Source of the DNA: Sporichthya polymorpha DSM 43042
GTDB lineage: Bacteria; Actinomycetota; Actinomycetes; Sporichthyales; Sporichthyaceae
Length of the DNA: 64,000 nucleotides
Reading direction: 5' to 3'
Assembly: GCF_000384115.1 (NCBI RefSeq)
Contig: NZ_KB913029.1
Coordinates: 1,584,907-1,648,906, forward strand
Every line of letters starts with the position of its first letter. Position 1 is the stretch's first letter. Below, piece after piece: positions 32,699 to 42,521 of this stretch. The notes below the pieces were generated by a model, which made no database searches, was not told the origin of the DNA, and worked only from the letters and a program-made list of their open reading frames with translations. The translations under genes were made by a program, and so were the position numbers.

Positions 32699-35600
32699 AT
32701 GACCGAGACCGGCGCACGCATCACCCTGGACGACAAGTACGTCGCCACCTCCGGGCGCGTCCTGATCTCGGGCGTGCAGGCCCTGGTCCGCCTGATGCTC
32801 GAGCAGCGCCGCTTCGACACCCGGCACGGGGTGAACACCCGGGTGTTCGTCAGCGGCTACCCCGGCTCTCCGCTCGGCGGGCTGGACACCGCACTGGGGG
32901 CGGCGCAGCGGCTGCTCGAACCCGCCGGCGTCGTGTTCACGCCCGGCCTGAACGAGGAGCTCGCCGCCACCGCCGTGGCCGGGACGCAGCTGCTCGACCT
33001 CGTCCCCGGGCGCCGGCACCAAGGCGTGGTCGGGTTCTGGTACGGCAAGAACCCCGGTCTGGACCGCGCGGCCGACGCGATCCGGCACGGCAACGTCGCC
33101 GGCACCGCGCCGCTCGGCGGGGCCGTCGCCCTCATCGGCGACGACCCGGCCGCCAAGTCCTCGACGGTGCCGAGCTCGTGCGAGCCGATGGCGGCGAGCC
33201 TGGGACTGCCGGTGTTCGCGCCGGGGTCGGTGGCCGAGGTCGTCGAGTACGGCCTGCACGCGGTCGCGCTCTCCCGCGCCTCCGGACTGTGGACCGGGCT
33301 GAAGATCGTCGCGGACGTCGCCGACGCCTCCGTGACCGTCGAGGCGGGCACCGCGCACCTCGACCTGCCGGTGCCGGACACGAACGCCCGGCAGCGCCGC
33401 TTCACCCTGCTCGGTCCGGCCGCGCTCGACGCCGAGCACGACCTGCTCACCCGCCGGCTGGACGTCGCCCGCGAGTACGCGCGGACGTGCGGTCTGAACC
33501 GGGTTGTGTTCTCCGCCCGCCGTCCGCGTCTCGGGCTGCTCGCCGCGGGGACGTCGTTCGCCGTGGTGGAGCGCGCGCTCGCCGACCTGGGTCTGGACGA
33601 GGGTGGGCTGGACGCGCTCGGGATCCGGTTGATCCGCCTCGGCCTGCCGTTCCCGGTCGCGCCCGCCGACCTGCGCGAGCTCTCGGCGGGCCTGGAGCAG
33701 GTGCTCGTGGTCGAGGACAAGGTGCCGTTCCTCGAGGACCAGCTCAAGGCCGCCTTCCACCGCGTCCCCGACGCCCCGGCCGTCCTCGGTCGGGCGGACG
33801 AGGAGGGGCGCCCGGTGCTGCCCGCGCGAGGCGCGGTGGGGGCCGACGACCTCGCGCGGGCGCTCGGCGGCCTCCTCGACCGCGACCGCCTCCCCGCCGC
33901 GGCGACCGCCCACCTCGACCGGCTGGCGACCCGTCGGTCCCGGATCGACCTGCCGGTCGTGAGCGATCGGCGGACGCCGTACTTCTGCTCAGGGTGCCCG
34001 CACAGCACGTCGACGAAGGCGTCCGCCGACACCCTCGTGGGAGTGGGGATCGGCTGCCACGTCATGGTCGCGCTGGACCCGGCCGGGCGCGGACGGCAGG
34101 TGGGCATCACGCAGATGGGCGGCGAGGGCGCGCAGTGGCTCGGTCTCGCGCCGTTCACCGACGACCGGCACTTCGTCCAGAACCTCGGGGACGGCACGTT
34201 CCACCACTCGGGCTCGCTGGCGATCCGCGCCGCCGTCGCCGCCGGCGCCTCGATGACCTACAAGCTGCTGTACAACGACGCCGTCGCCATGACGGGGGGT
34301 CAGACACCGCCCGGGCGGCTCGACGTCGCGACTCTGACGCACTCGCTCGCCGCCGAAGGCGTGGCGCGGATCGTCGTCACCACCGACGACGTCCGGCGCT
34401 ACCGCCGGGTGCGGTTGCACCCGATCGCCACGGTCCGCCCGCGCGAGGAGATCGCCGACGCCGAGACCGAACTGGCGGCCGTCGCGGGCGTGACCGTGCT
34501 GATCCACGACGACCGCTGCGCCACCGAGGAACGACGGCTGCGCAAGCGTGGGAAGCTGCCGGCGCCGACGGAGAAGGTGGTGGTCAACGAACGCGTCTGC
34601 GAGGGGTGCGGCGACTGCGGCGAGAAGTCGACCTGCCTCTCGGTGCTCCCGGTGCCGACCGAGTTCGGGCGCAAGACCCGCATCCACCAGAGCTCCTGCA
34701 ACACCGACCTGACCTGCACTCAGGGCGACTGCCCGTCGTTCCTGCTCGTCGAGCCCCGCGGCGACCGCCGCCGCACGGTGCCGGACCTGCCGCTGGCGTT
34801 GCCCGAGCCGATCGTCCGGGTCGGCGGGCCGCGCGGCGCGGACGACGTCCTGATCCGCATGCCCGGCATCGGCGGCACCGGCGTCGTGACGGTGTCGGCG
34901 ATTCTCCAGATGGCCGCGCACCTCGACGGCCGCAACGCCGCCGGACTGGAGCAGGTCGGCCTCGCCCAGAAGGGCGGGCCGGTCGTCTCCGACGTCCGCA
35001 TCTCGGCCAAGCCCGTGCGCGGGGCGCTGCGGGCGTCCCGCGGCAGCGTCGACGTCCTGCTCTGCCTCGACGTGCTCGGCGCCGCCGACGACGCCGTGCT
35101 CGCGACGGCGCGACCCGGTCACACCGTCGCGGTGATCAACACGGACGTGGTGCCGACCGCGGCGATGGTCACCGGCCGCGCGGCGCTGCCGACCCGGCCG
35201 ACCGACGCGGTGGCGCGCATTCTCGCCGCGACCGACGGCGCCGCCGCGGTGTCGCTGGACGCCCAGCGGCTCGCGGAGGCCCTGTTCGGCGACCACATGC
35301 CCACAAACATGCTCCTGCTCGGGGCCGCGTACCAGCACGGGTGCTTGCCGGTCTCGGCCGAGGCGGTCGAGGAGGCGATCCGTCTCAACGGGGCCGCCGT
35401 GTCGACGACGCTCGCCGCCTTCCGGTGGGGCCGGGCGGCGGTCGTCGACGCCGAGCGCGTGGCCACGGCCGCCGGGCTGGTCCCGTTCGCCCCGCTGCCG
35501 CCGGACGAGGCCCTGGCCCTGCGCATCGCAGATCTGACGAAATATCAGGACGAGCGGTACGCCCGCCGCTACGCCGCGGACGTCGCCGAGCTGCGGGCGG

Positions 35601-36118
35601 CCGCGACGGAGCGGGTCGGACCCGCGGAGGCCGTGCGCCTCGCGGACGCCTACGCCCGGGGTCTGCACAAGCTGATGGCCTACAAGGACGAGTACGAGGT
35701 CGCGCGGCTCCACCTCGACGCGGCGGAGCGGGCGCGCGTCGCGGACGAGTTCGGGGCGGACGCGCGGGTCAGCGTCCTGCTCCACCCGCCGGCTCTGCGC
35801 GCACTGGGGATGAAGCGCAAGATCCGCCTCCGCCGGACGGCGCGCCCGGCGTTCCGCACGCTGTACGCCGCCCGCCGCCTGCGCGGGACGCGCCTCGACG
35901 TGTTCGGGTACGCGCAGGTGCGCCGGGTCGAGCGGGAGGTGATCGAGGAGTACCGTGCCGCGGCCCGTGCGGCGGTGGCGGCCCTGCGGCCGGAGCAGGT
36001 CGACGCGGTGCAGGCGCTGCTCGAGCTGCCGGCGGCGGTCACCGGCTACGAGGAGATCAAGCTCGCCCGGGTCGCGGAGTTCCGCGCCGCGCTGGCGGCG
36101 GGCCCGGTCGACCGGTGA
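32699..36118 (+). CDS. Indolepyruvate ferredoxin oxidoreductase, single-chain
   Basis: 1139 residues, the fused form of the enzyme that oxidatively decarboxylates aryl or branched 2-oxoacids to acyl-CoA with ferredoxin. In order: pyrimidine-binding domain at the N-terminus (VSGYPGSPLGGLD), thiamine-diphosphate domain (GVGIGCHVM, GGEGAQW, NLGDGTFHHSG), and an iron-sulfur region with Cys634, Cys637, Cys640 and Cys646 (CEGCGDCGEKSTC) plus CNTDLTCTQGDC. The gamma-type domain follows (MPGIGGTGVVTVSAIL, LAQKGGPVVSDVRI), then a C-terminal helical domain of unknown role. ATG 32699 has GGAG 6 bp upstream. It is convergent with and abuts the Lrp/AsnC gene, the likely regulator. Confidence 0.92.
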   Translation: MTETGARITLDDKYVATSGRVLISGVQALVRLMLEQRRFDTRHGVNTRVFVSGYPGSPLGGLDTALGAAQRLLEPAGVVFTPGLNEELAATAVAGTQLLDLVPGRRHQGVVGFWYGKNPGLDRAADAIRHGNVAGTAPLGGAVALIGDDPAAKSSTVPSSCEPMAASLGLPVFAPGSVAEVVEYGLHAVALSRASGLWTGLKIVADVADASVTVEAGTAHLDLPVPDTNARQRRFTLLGPAALDAEHDLLTRRLDVAREYARTCGLNRVVFSARRPRLGLLAAGTSFAVVERALADLGLDEGGLDALGIRLIRLGLPFPVAPADLRELSAGLEQVLVVEDKVPFLEDQLKAAFHRVPDAPAVLGRADEEGRPVLPARGAVGADDLARALGGLLDRDRLPAAATAHLDRLATRRSRIDLPVVSDRRTPYFCSGCPHSTSTKASADTLVGVGIGCHVMVALDPAGRGRQVGITQMGGEGAQWLGLAPFTDDRHFVQNLGDGTFHHSGSLAIRAAVAAGASMTYKLLYNDAVAMTGGQTPPGRLDVATLTHSLAAEGVARIVVTTDDVRRYRRVRLHPIATVRPREEIADAETELAAVAGVTVLIHDDRCATEERRLRKRGKLPAPTEKVVVNERVCEGCGDCGEKSTCLSVLPVPTEFGRKTRIHQSSCNTDLTCTQGDCPSFLLVEPRGDRRRTVPDLPLALPEPIVRVGGPRGADDVLIRMPGIGGTGVVTVSAILQMAAHLDGRNAAGLEQVGLAQKGGPVVSDVRISAKPVRGALRASRGSVDVLLCLDVLGAADDAVLATARPGHTVAVINTDVVPTAAMVTGRAALPTRPTDAVARILAATDGAAAVSLDAQRLAEALFGDHMPTNMLLLGAAYQHGCLPVSAEAVEEAIRLNGAAVSTTLAAFRWGRAAVVDAERVATAAGLVPFAPLPPDEALALRIADLTKYQDERYARRYAADVAELRAAATERVGPAEAVRLADAYARGLHKLMAYKDEYEVARLHLDAAERARVADEFGADARVSVLLHPPALRALGMKRKIRLRRTARPAFRTLYAARRLRGTRLDVFGYAQVRRVEREVIEEYRAAARAAVAALRPEQVDAVQALLELPAAVTGYEEIKLARVAEFRAALAAGPVDR

Positions 36119-36619
36119 TCAGGTGCGGGTCCAGGAGCCCAGCACCATCAGCGTCCGCGTCCCGGTGACGGCGCCGGCCCGGCGAAGCCGACCGATGACC
36201 GTGTGCAGGTGGGACAGGTCCCGGGCGCGGATCTGCACGAGCGCGTCGAGCTCGCCGGCGATCGTGTGCACGGCCTGAACCTCCGGCACTCCGGACGCCG
36301 TGCGGACGATGTCCTCGACCGGCGTCCGCCCGGTGTAGCGGAGCTCGGCGAACGCCTCGACGGCCCAGCCGAGCCGGGCGTGGTCGACGAGCGCGGTGTA
36401 GCCGAGGATCACCCCCTCGGCCTGGAGCCGCTCGACCCGCCGCTGGACCGCCGCCACCGACATCCCGATCGTGCGGGCCATCTCGGTGTAGCTGCGGCGC
36501 CCGTCCTGACGGAGCAGCTCCACCAGGCGCAGGTCGGTCGCGTCCAGCGGCGGAGCGGGCGGGCCGGTCGGGGGGCTGGTCGGGGGGCTGGTCGTCGAAG
36601 TCGCGGCGGGGTCGGACAC
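36119..36619 (-). CDS. Lrp/AsnC family transcriptional regulator
   Basis: About 166 residues from GTG 36619; alternatives are ATG 36652 and ATG 36703. A Pro/Thr-rich lead is followed by the HTH (LDATDLRLVELLRQDGRRSY, then MARTIGMSVAAVQRRVERL) and the RAM ligand domain (VPEVQAVHTIAGELDALVQI). The dyad at 36663-36678 would fall inside the coding region if 36703 were used, which favours an inner start. It directly abuts the indolepyruvate oxidoreductase stop and probably regulates that gene in response to an amino acid. Confidence 0.85.
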   Translation of the reverse strand: MSDPAATSTTSPPTSPPTGPPAPPLDATDLRLVELLRQDGRRSYTEMARTIGMSVAAVQRRVERLQAEGVILGYTALVDHARLGWAVEAFAELRYTGRTPVEDIVRTASGVPEVQAVHTIAGELDALVQIRARDLSHLHTVIGRLRRAGAVTGTRTLMVLGSWTRT

Positions 36620-36662
36620 GCGTCCGAGTGTGGGAACCCGAGCACGCGCCATCCATGGCCAA

Positions 36663-36678
36663 CGCGACCAAAGTTGCG
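36663..36678. promoter_or_regulatory. Imperfect dyad upstream of the Lrp/AsnC gene
   Basis: CGCGAC-CAAA-GTTGCG has one mismatch between arms and resembles the palindrome at 32588-32606. It may be an autoregulatory AsnC-type site in the divergent region shared with the trehalose-importer operon. Confidence 0.35.
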
Positions 36679-36793
36679 GCCGTGCCGGTGACGGATCGGA
36701 CAAGAGTGCCCACCCAACGAGTTCTCACATTCTCACGAGCGGGTGTGTCGCGCGCCACTACTCGGGGTAAGCCCCGCGCGGGAGGTCGGTCGG

Positions 36794-38110
36794 TTGAAGC
36801 GACGCACGATGGCCGCGGGGAGCGCCCTGGTGCTGACGTCGGCGCTGCTCGCAGGCTGCGGCGACGACTCCGACGAGCTGACCCTGAACCTCTACACCGC
36901 CGCCGACGGCGCCGAGCAGTACGCCGCGGCGGCCGTGGACTGCACGAACGCGGCGAACGGCCGGTACGTGATTCGCCATCACATGCTCCCGCGCCAGGCC
37001 GACGACCAGCGCCTGCAGCTCGCCCGCCGGATCGTGGGCGGTGACACCGCGCTGGACATCGTCGGCCTGGACGTCACCTGGACCGCGGAGTTCGCCGAGG
37101 CCGGGTGGGTCGAGCCGCTTCCCGACGAGGTCGCCGACCGGGTCCGCAACGGCACCCTCGAGGGCCCGCTGAAGACGGCCACCTGGGAGGACCGCCTCTA
37201 CGCCGCGCCGCTGAACACGAACACACAGCTGCTCTGGTACCGCAAGGACCTGGTCCCGAACGGCGAACCGCCGGACACCTGGGACGAGCTGATCACGATC
37301 GCCGAGGACCTGGCGGACCAGCGCCGGCCCAGCTGGATCGAGGTCCAGGCCAACCAGTACGAGGGCATCACGGTCTGGTTCAACACGCTGCTCACCAGCG
37401 CCGGCGGCAAGATCGTCGACGACGACGGGGAGACCGTCACCCTCGACCAGGGCGACGCCGCCCGCCGGGCGCTCGAGATCATGGCCCGCGTCGGCCGGGC
37501 CAAGGGTGCGGACCCGTCGCTGTCCCAGCGCGACGAGGGGTCCGCCCGCCTCGCGATGGAGTCCGGCCGCGCCGTGTTCCAGGTGAACTACCCGTTCGTC
37601 CTGCCCGGCATCGCCGAGAACGGCGGCGGCGCGTTCCTCGACGACAACGGCAACCCGACGAACAGCGACACCGGCCGCCGCGTCCAGGACGAGTTCGCCT
37701 GGGCGCCCTTCCCCGGAATGGAGGAGGGCAAGCCCGCGGCGGTGACGATCGGGGGGTTCAACCTGGCGGTGCCGACGACGAGCAAGCACCCGACGGAGGC
37801 GTTCGAGGCGATCGAGTGCCTGCGCAACCGGGAGAACCAGCTGCGCAACGCGGTCGAGGCCGGCGTTCCGCCCACGCTCGCCGAGCTCTATGACGACCCG
37901 GCGTTCCAGGAGGAGTACCCGGCCTGGGAGGCCATCAAGTCCTCGCTCGAGAACGCCGGGGTGCGGCCGGCCTCCCCCGCCTACCAGTCGATCTCGATCG
38001 TGCTCTCGGCCGACCTCAGCCCGCCGAGCGGGATCGACCCCGACTCCGACGTCGAGAAGCTGACCTCCCGCGTGCGGGACGCGGTCAACTCCGAGGGGCT
38101 GGTGCCATGA
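36794..38110 (+). CDS. lpqY: Trehalose-type ABC importer substrate-binding lipoprotein
   Basis: 438 residues from TTG 36794, preceded by GGGAGG at 36780-36785. The lipoprotein signal ends at Cys22 (LLAGC). The mature protein matches mycobacterial LpqY closely in recognisable stretches: [51 protein letters not shown] and [22 protein letters not shown]. LpqY with SugABC imports trehalose; in mycobacteria it recycles trehalose released during mycolate transfer. The stop overlaps the sugA start (ATGA). Confidence 0.88.
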   Translation: MKRRTMAAGSALVLTSALLAGCGDDSDELTLNLYTAADGAEQYAAAAVDCTNAANGRYVIRHHMLPRQADDQRLQLARRIVGGDTALDIVGLDVTWTAEFAEAGWVEPLPDEVADRVRNGTLEGPLKTATWEDRLYAAPLNTNTQLLWYRKDLVPNGEPPDTWDELITIAEDLADQRRPSWIEVQANQYEGITVWFNTLLTSAGGKIVDDDGETVTLDQGDAARRALEIMARVGRAKGADPSLSQRDEGSARLAMESGRAVFQVNYPFVLPGIAENGGGAFLDDNGNPTNSDTGRRVQDEFAWAPFPGMEEGKPAAVTIGGFNLAVPTTSKHPTEAFEAIECLRNRENQLRNAVEAGVPPTLAELYDDPAFQEEYPAWEAIKSSLENAGVRPASPAYQSISIVLSADLSPPSGIDPDSDVEKLTSRVRDAVNSEGLVP

Positions 38111-39048
38111 CCACGCTCGCGCCCGCGCCCCCGGCGGCGCCGCCGCCGACCGGCAAGCGCACCCTGACCGCGGAGAAGAAGGCCGAGCGCAAGCTGGCGT
38201 TCCTGCTCTGCGCGCCGGCCGTGCTCGTCATGGTCGCGGTCACGGCCTACCCGATCGGCTACGCGGTCTGGCTCTCCCTGCAGCGGTACGACCTGCGCTT
38301 CCCGAACGACCGGGAGTTCGTCGGCCTCGACAACTACACCGCGGTTCTGACGGACAATTACTGGTGGACGGCGCTCGCGGTGACCGTGGCGCTCACGGTG
38401 ATCTCCGTGGCCATCGAGCTCGTGCTCGGGTTTGCGCTGGCGCTGCTGATGCACCGCACGATCGTCGCGCGCAACACCGTCCGGACCGTGCTGCTCATCC
38501 CGTACGGCATCGTCACCGTCGCCGGCGCGTTCAGCTGGTACTACGCGTGGACGCCGGGGACGGGATATCTCGCGAACCTGCTGCCCGAGGGCGAGGCGCC
38601 GCTGACGGAGCAGATCCCCGCGCTCGGCATCGTGATCCTCGCCGAGGTCTGGAAGACGACGCCGTTCATGGCGCTGCTGCTGCTCGCCGGTCTCGCGCTC
38701 GTCCCCGACGACCTGCTGCGCGCCGCCCAGGTCGACGGCGCCGGCGCGTGGACCCGCCTGGTGCGCGTCATTGTCCCGATGATGAAGCCGGCGATCCTCG
38801 TCGCGCTGCTGTTCCGCACGCTCGACGCGTTCCGCATCTTCGACAACATCTACGTCCTGACGCGGGGCAACAACGACACCGGGTCGGTCTCGATCCTCGG
38901 CTACGACAACCTGTTCAAGGCCTTCAACCTCGGCATCGGCTCGGCGATCAGCGTGCTGATCTTCCTCTGCGTCGCGCTGATCGCGTTCCTGTTCGTCAAG
39001 GGCTTCGGCACCGCCGCCCCCGGTACGGACTCGGAGGCGAAGCGCTGA
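38107..39048 (+). CDS. sugA: Trehalose-type ABC importer permease A
   Basis: 313 residues, six membrane helices, of the MalF-type permease family. The EAA-like loop is [19 protein letters not shown] (~207-225), which docks onto SugC. The N-terminal tail is Pro-rich. It sits directly after lpqY and shares one base of stop/start with sugB (TGATG). Specificity for trehalose is inferred from the LpqY similarity and gene order. Confidence 0.88.
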   Translation: MTTLAPAPPAAPPPTGKRTLTAEKKAERKLAFLLCAPAVLVMVAVTAYPIGYAVWLSLQRYDLRFPNDREFVGLDNYTAVLTDNYWWTALAVTVALTVISVAIELVLGFALALLMHRTIVARNTVRTVLLIPYGIVTVAGAFSWYYAWTPGTGYLANLLPEGEAPLTEQIPALGIVILAEVWKTTPFMALLLLAGLALVPDDLLRAAQVDGAGAWTRLVRVIVPMMKPAILVALLFRTLDAFRIFDNIYVLTRGNNDTGSVSILGYDNLFKAFNLGIGSAISVLIFLCVALIAFLFVKGFGTAAPGTDSEAKR

Positions 39049-39893
39049 TGGCGACGATGGGAGGCACCGAGACCGTCTCGCGCAAGCTCGGCTGGTCGAC
39101 GCTGAACCTGCTGGCGATTCTCTACGCCACGATTCCCGTGCTCTGGATCGCGAGCCTGTCGTTCAAGCCGGCCGCGTCCGTGACCGACGGCAACTTCGTC
39201 CCCCGTGAGTGGACGCTCGACAACTACGAGGCGATCTTCGACACCGACGAGTTCACCCGGGCGCTGACGAACTCGATCGGCATCGCGCTGATCGCGACCG
39301 TGATCGCGGTGACGCTCGGGGCGATGGCGGCCTACGCGATCGCCCGGCTCGACTTCCCCGGCAAGAAGGTGCTCGTCGGGATCGCGCTGATGATCGCGAT
39401 GTTCCCGCAGATCTCCCTCGTCAGCCCGATGTTCGACATCGAACGCAAACTCAACCTGTTCGACACCTGGCCCGGCCTGATCCTGCCGTACATCACGTTC
39501 TCGCTGCCGCTGGCGATCTACACGCTCGCCGCGTTCTTCCGCGAGATCCCGTGGGACCTGGAGAAGGCGGCGAAGATGGACGGCGCCAGCCCGTGGCAGG
39601 CGTTCACGCGGGTCATCGCCCCGCTCGGCGCGCCCGGGATGATGACGAGCGCGATCCTCGTCTTCATCTTCTGCTGGAACGAGTTCCTGTTCGCGATCTC
39701 CCTGACCGCGACCGACTCGTCCCGGACCGCGCCGGCCGCCATCGCGAACTTCACCGGCAGCTCGCAGTTCGAGGAGCCGACCGGCTCGATCGCCGCGGCT
39801 GCGGTGGTCATCACGATCCCGATCATCCTGTTCGTGCTGCTGTTCCAGCGTCGCATCGTCGCCGGGTTGACCTCCGGCGCGGTGAAGGGGTGA
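39048..39893 (+). CDS. sugB: Trehalose-type ABC importer permease B
   Basis: 281 residues, MalG-type permease with six helices. The EAA loop reads [22 protein letters not shown] 39048 overlaps the sugA stop by one base. It forms the pore with SugA. The 29-bp gap to sugC holds a good ribosome site (AGAGAGGAAG). Confidence 0.88.
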   Translation: MATMGGTETVSRKLGWSTLNLLAILYATIPVLWIASLSFKPAASVTDGNFVPREWTLDNYEAIFDTDEFTRALTNSIGIALIATVIAVTLGAMAAYAIARLDFPGKKVLVGIALMIAMFPQISLVSPMFDIERKLNLFDTWPGLILPYITFSLPLAIYTLAAFFREIPWDLEKAAKMDGASPWQAFTRVIAPLGAPGMMTSAILVFIFCWNEFLFAISLTATDSSRTAPAAIANFTGSSQFEEPTGSIAAAAVVITIPIILFVLLFQRRIVAGLTSGAVKG

Positions 39894-39922
39894 CCCCGCG
39901 ATGAACCCGGAGAGAGGAAGCC

Positions 39923-41113
39923 ATGGCTGAGATCGTGCTCGACGGGGTGGGCAAGAAGTACCCCGACGGCGCCGTCGCCGTCTCCGACGTTCACCTGCAG
40001 ATCGCGGACGGGGAATTTATCATTCTCGTCGGCCCCTCGGGGTGCGGGAAGTCGACGACGCTGAACATGATCGCCGGCCTGGAGGACATCACTTCCGGCG
40101 AGCTGCGCATCGGCGGCGAGCGGGTCAACGAGAAGGGCCCGCGCGAGCGTGACATCGCGATGGTGTTCCAGTCCTACGCGCTGTACCCGCACATGACCGT
40201 TCGTCAGAACATGGCGTTTCCGTTGAAGATCGCGAAGGTCGACAAGGCCACGATCAACGCGAAGGTGGCCGAGGCCGCCGAGATCCTCGACCTGACCTCG
40301 CACCTCGACCGCCGCCCCGGCAACCTCTCCGGCGGTCAGCGGCAGCGGGTGGCGATGGGCCGCGCAATCGTCCGCAACCCGAAGGCGTTCCTGCTCGACG
40401 AACCGCTGTCGAACCTCGACGCCAAGCTCCGCGTCCAGATGCGCACCGAGGTCGCGCGACTGCAGCAGCGCCTGGGCACGACGACCGTGTACGTCACCCA
40501 CGACCAGACCGAGGCGATGACGCTCGGCGACCGCGTCGTCGTGATGCGGGCCGGGGTCGTCCAGCAGGTCGGCCCGCCGCAGCACCTCTACGACCACCCG
40601 GACAACCTCTTCGTCGCCGGGTTCATCGGCTCGCCGGCGATGAACTTCATCCCGGCCGCCGTGGAGGACGGCACGCTGCGCACCCCGCTCGGTGACTTCG
40701 CCCTGCCCGCCCGGATCCGCGCCGCGCTCGACCGCGCCCCGGAGTCGCCGCGGGAGATCATCCTCGGCATCCGCCCCGAACACTTCGAGGACGTCGAGCT
40801 CGTCGACCCGCTCCAGCGGCACGACGGCGTCACGTACACCGGGGCCGTCGACGTCGTGGAGTCGACGGGCTCGGACAAGTACGCCTACTTCTCCCTCGCC
40901 GGCGTCCGCGCCATGACGAAGGAGCTGGAGGAGCTCGCGGCCGACAGCGGCGCCGCCGAGGTCGCCGGCGCCGCGGACCGGCTGACGGCCCGCCTGTCCG
41001 CCGCCTCGAAGGTGACCAAGGGCGGGAACACCACCGTCTGGTTCGACCTCGCCCGGGCGCACGTGTTCGATCCCGGGACCGGGCGTAACCTCACCACTAA
41101 TCTGACGGAGTGA
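39923..41113 (+). CDS. sugC: Trehalose-type ABC importer ATPase
   Basis: 396 residues, MalK/UgpC-type ATPase. It has Walker [10 protein letters not shown] (~38-46), the Q-loop in [13 protein letters not shown], signature [14 protein letters not shown], Walker [13 protein letters not shown] and a C-terminal regulatory beta-domain beginning near [10 protein letters not shown]. Within the C-terminal domain, residues ~330-360 carry an unusual Ala/Glu-rich helix ([20 protein letters not shown]). The stop overlaps the start of a lipoprotein gene. Confidence 0.9.
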   Translation: MAEIVLDGVGKKYPDGAVAVSDVHLQIADGEFIILVGPSGCGKSTTLNMIAGLEDITSGELRIGGERVNEKGPRERDIAMVFQSYALYPHMTVRQNMAFPLKIAKVDKATINAKVAEAAEILDLTSHLDRRPGNLSGGQRQRVAMGRAIVRNPKAFLLDEPLSNLDAKLRVQMRTEVARLQQRLGTTTVYVTHDQTEAMTLGDRVVVMRAGVVQQVGPPQHLYDHPDNLFVAGFIGSPAMNFIPAAVEDGTLRTPLGDFALPARIRAALDRAPESPREIILGIRPEHFEDVELVDPLQRHDGVTYTGAVDVVESTGSDKYAYFSLAGVRAMTKELEELAADSGAAEVAGAADRLTARLSAASKVTKGGNTTVWFDLARAHVFDPGTGRNLTTNLTE

Positions 41114-41859
41114 CGCGCGCCCGCTCCCTCGTCCTGCTTCCCGCCCTGCTTTCCGCCGTCCTGCTGCTCGGTGCCTGCTCCGACGACGGCGACGACGCCG
41201 CGCCGACCCCGGCGCCGACCGCGACGACCTCGGCCACGCCGAGCGCCTCGGCGAAGCCGTGCGTCGCGTTCGCCGGACCCCCGGACGGCTCGGCGCGCCG
41301 GCCGTACCTCAAGCGCGCACTGGCGATCGAGTGCCGCGAGGACGTGAAGCGGTTGCAGGCCGCCCTCGGGATCGAGGTCAACGGCTTCTTCGACTTCGAG
41401 ACCGCTGCCGCCGTGATCGAGCGGCAGAAGCCGTTCCCGTGCATCACCGCCAACGACGGGCAGGTCGGCGAGCAGACCTGGGCGTTGATCGTCGACGGCA
41501 CGCAGCCGTGCCCGGCGCGCACCGGCGGGCCGACGTCGGCGACCGTGCCCGCGTGGGCGACCTGCACGTCCGGAACCGTCGCGTGGGGACTGCTCGGGGA
41601 GGACGGGACCGTGCTGCGGCGCTGCGGATCGAGACTGGAGCTCGTGCACGACGGCACCACGTCGACCGGCCCGGTGCAGGAGATCGGGTCCTCGGTCTGC
41701 GCGGAGTTCGACGAGAGCTTCGGCGCCGCGACCGGGACGCGCACGCTGCTGTGCGTCTCGGATCCCCGGACCGAGGACATCCTTCAGGCGAACCCCACGA
41801 CCGATGATGCCGAAGCGGTCTGGTTCGACGACGTCGTCGCCCGCTACGTCCGGCCCTGA
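41110..41859 (+). CDS. Lipoprotein with peptidoglycan-binding-like domain
   Basis: 249 residues from GTG 41110, overlapping the sugC stop (GTGA). A lipoprotein signal ends at Cys23 (LGAC), followed by an Asp- then Thr/Ala/Pro-rich linker to ~48. The segment [29 protein letters not shown] (~75-103) matches a PG_binding_1 repeat. The C-terminal half has several cysteines that could form disulfides. Being the fifth gene of the trehalose operon, it may tether the importer region to the wall or sense the envelope. No enzymatic motif is visible. Confidence 0.7.
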   Translation: MTRARSLVLLPALLSAVLLLGACSDDGDDAAPTPAPTATTSATPSASAKPCVAFAGPPDGSARRPYLKRALAIECREDVKRLQAALGIEVNGFFDFETAAAVIERQKPFPCITANDGQVGEQTWALIVDGTQPCPARTGGPTSATVPAWATCTSGTVAWGLLGEDGTVLRRCGSRLELVHDGTTSTGPVQEIGSSVCAEFDESFGAATGTRTLLCVSDPRTEDILQANPTTDDAEAVWFDDVVARYVRP

Positions 41860-41876
41860 AGCTTTCTGATGTCACG

Positions 41877-42521
41877 TCAGGTCTGATGGTCGAGCCAGGC
41901 CAGGACCGCGAGAACGCGGCGGTGGTCCTCGGCCGAGTCCGCGAGGCCGAGCTTGGCGATGATGCTGCTGACGTGGGTCTCCACCGTCCGGTCGGTGAGC
42001 CAGAGCCGGCCGGCAATGCCCTTGTTGGTCCGGCCCTCCGCCATCAGGGCGAGCACCTCCCGCTCGCGCGGGGTGAGCGCGGCGAGGGGGTCGTCGCGAC
42101 GGGCCGGACGGAGCAGGTGGGCCACGACCTCGGGGTCGAGCGCCGACCCGCCCGCGGCCACGCGGCGCAGCGCCTCGAGGAAGTCCTCGACGTCGAACAC
42201 GCGGTCCTTGAGCAGGTATCCGAAGTAGCCGCCGGCGGCGAGCTCGACCGAGTGGCGCGTCTCCAGGTGTTGGGACAGCAGGACGATGCCGAGGGTCTCG
42301 TGCGTGGCGCGCAGGGTCCGCGCGGCGCGCGCCCCGTCGTCGGTGCGGTCCGGGGGCATCCGGATGTCGACGATGGCGAGGTCCGGCTCCATCTCCTCGA
42401 CGGTGGCGAGCAGCGCGGTGGCGTCGGCCGCCTTGCCGACGACCTCGTGCCCGGCGTCGACGAGCAGACTCGCGAGCCCCTCCCGGAACAGCGCCGAGTC
42501 CTCCCCGATCACGATGCGCAC
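41877..42521 (-). CDS. NarL/FixJ family response regulator
   Basis: 214 residues from GTG 42521. The receiver domain carries the phosphoacceptor Asp in LAIVDIRMPP (~53) and acidic residues in GEDSALF near the N-terminus. A LuxR-type HTH follows: LTPREREVLALMAEGRTNKG, then LWLTDRTVETHVSSIIAKLGL. The gene overlaps the end of the histidine-kinase gene by 13 bp, so it is its partner. Target genes are not evident; the divergent membrane protein gene at 44624 is a candidate. Confidence 0.9.
   Translation of the reverse strand: MRIVIGEDSALFREGLASLLVDAGHEVVGKAADATALLATVEEMEPDLAIVDIRMPPDRTDDGARAARTLRATHETLGIVLLSQHLETRHSVELAAGGYFGYLLKDRVFDVEDFLEALRRVAAGGSALDPEVVAHLLRPARRDDPLAALTPREREVLALMAEGRTNKGIAGRLWLTDRTVETHVSSIIAKLGLADSAEDHRRVLAVLAWLDHQT

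Noticed and set aside
30379-36168. Very long open frame (over 1900 codons) in a second plus-strand frame
   Set aside because: It runs antisense through the binding-protein and P450 genes and out of frame through the indolepyruvate oxidoreductase. Its product is Arg/Pro/Ala-rich low-complexity sequence, typical of shadow frames in GC-rich DNA.
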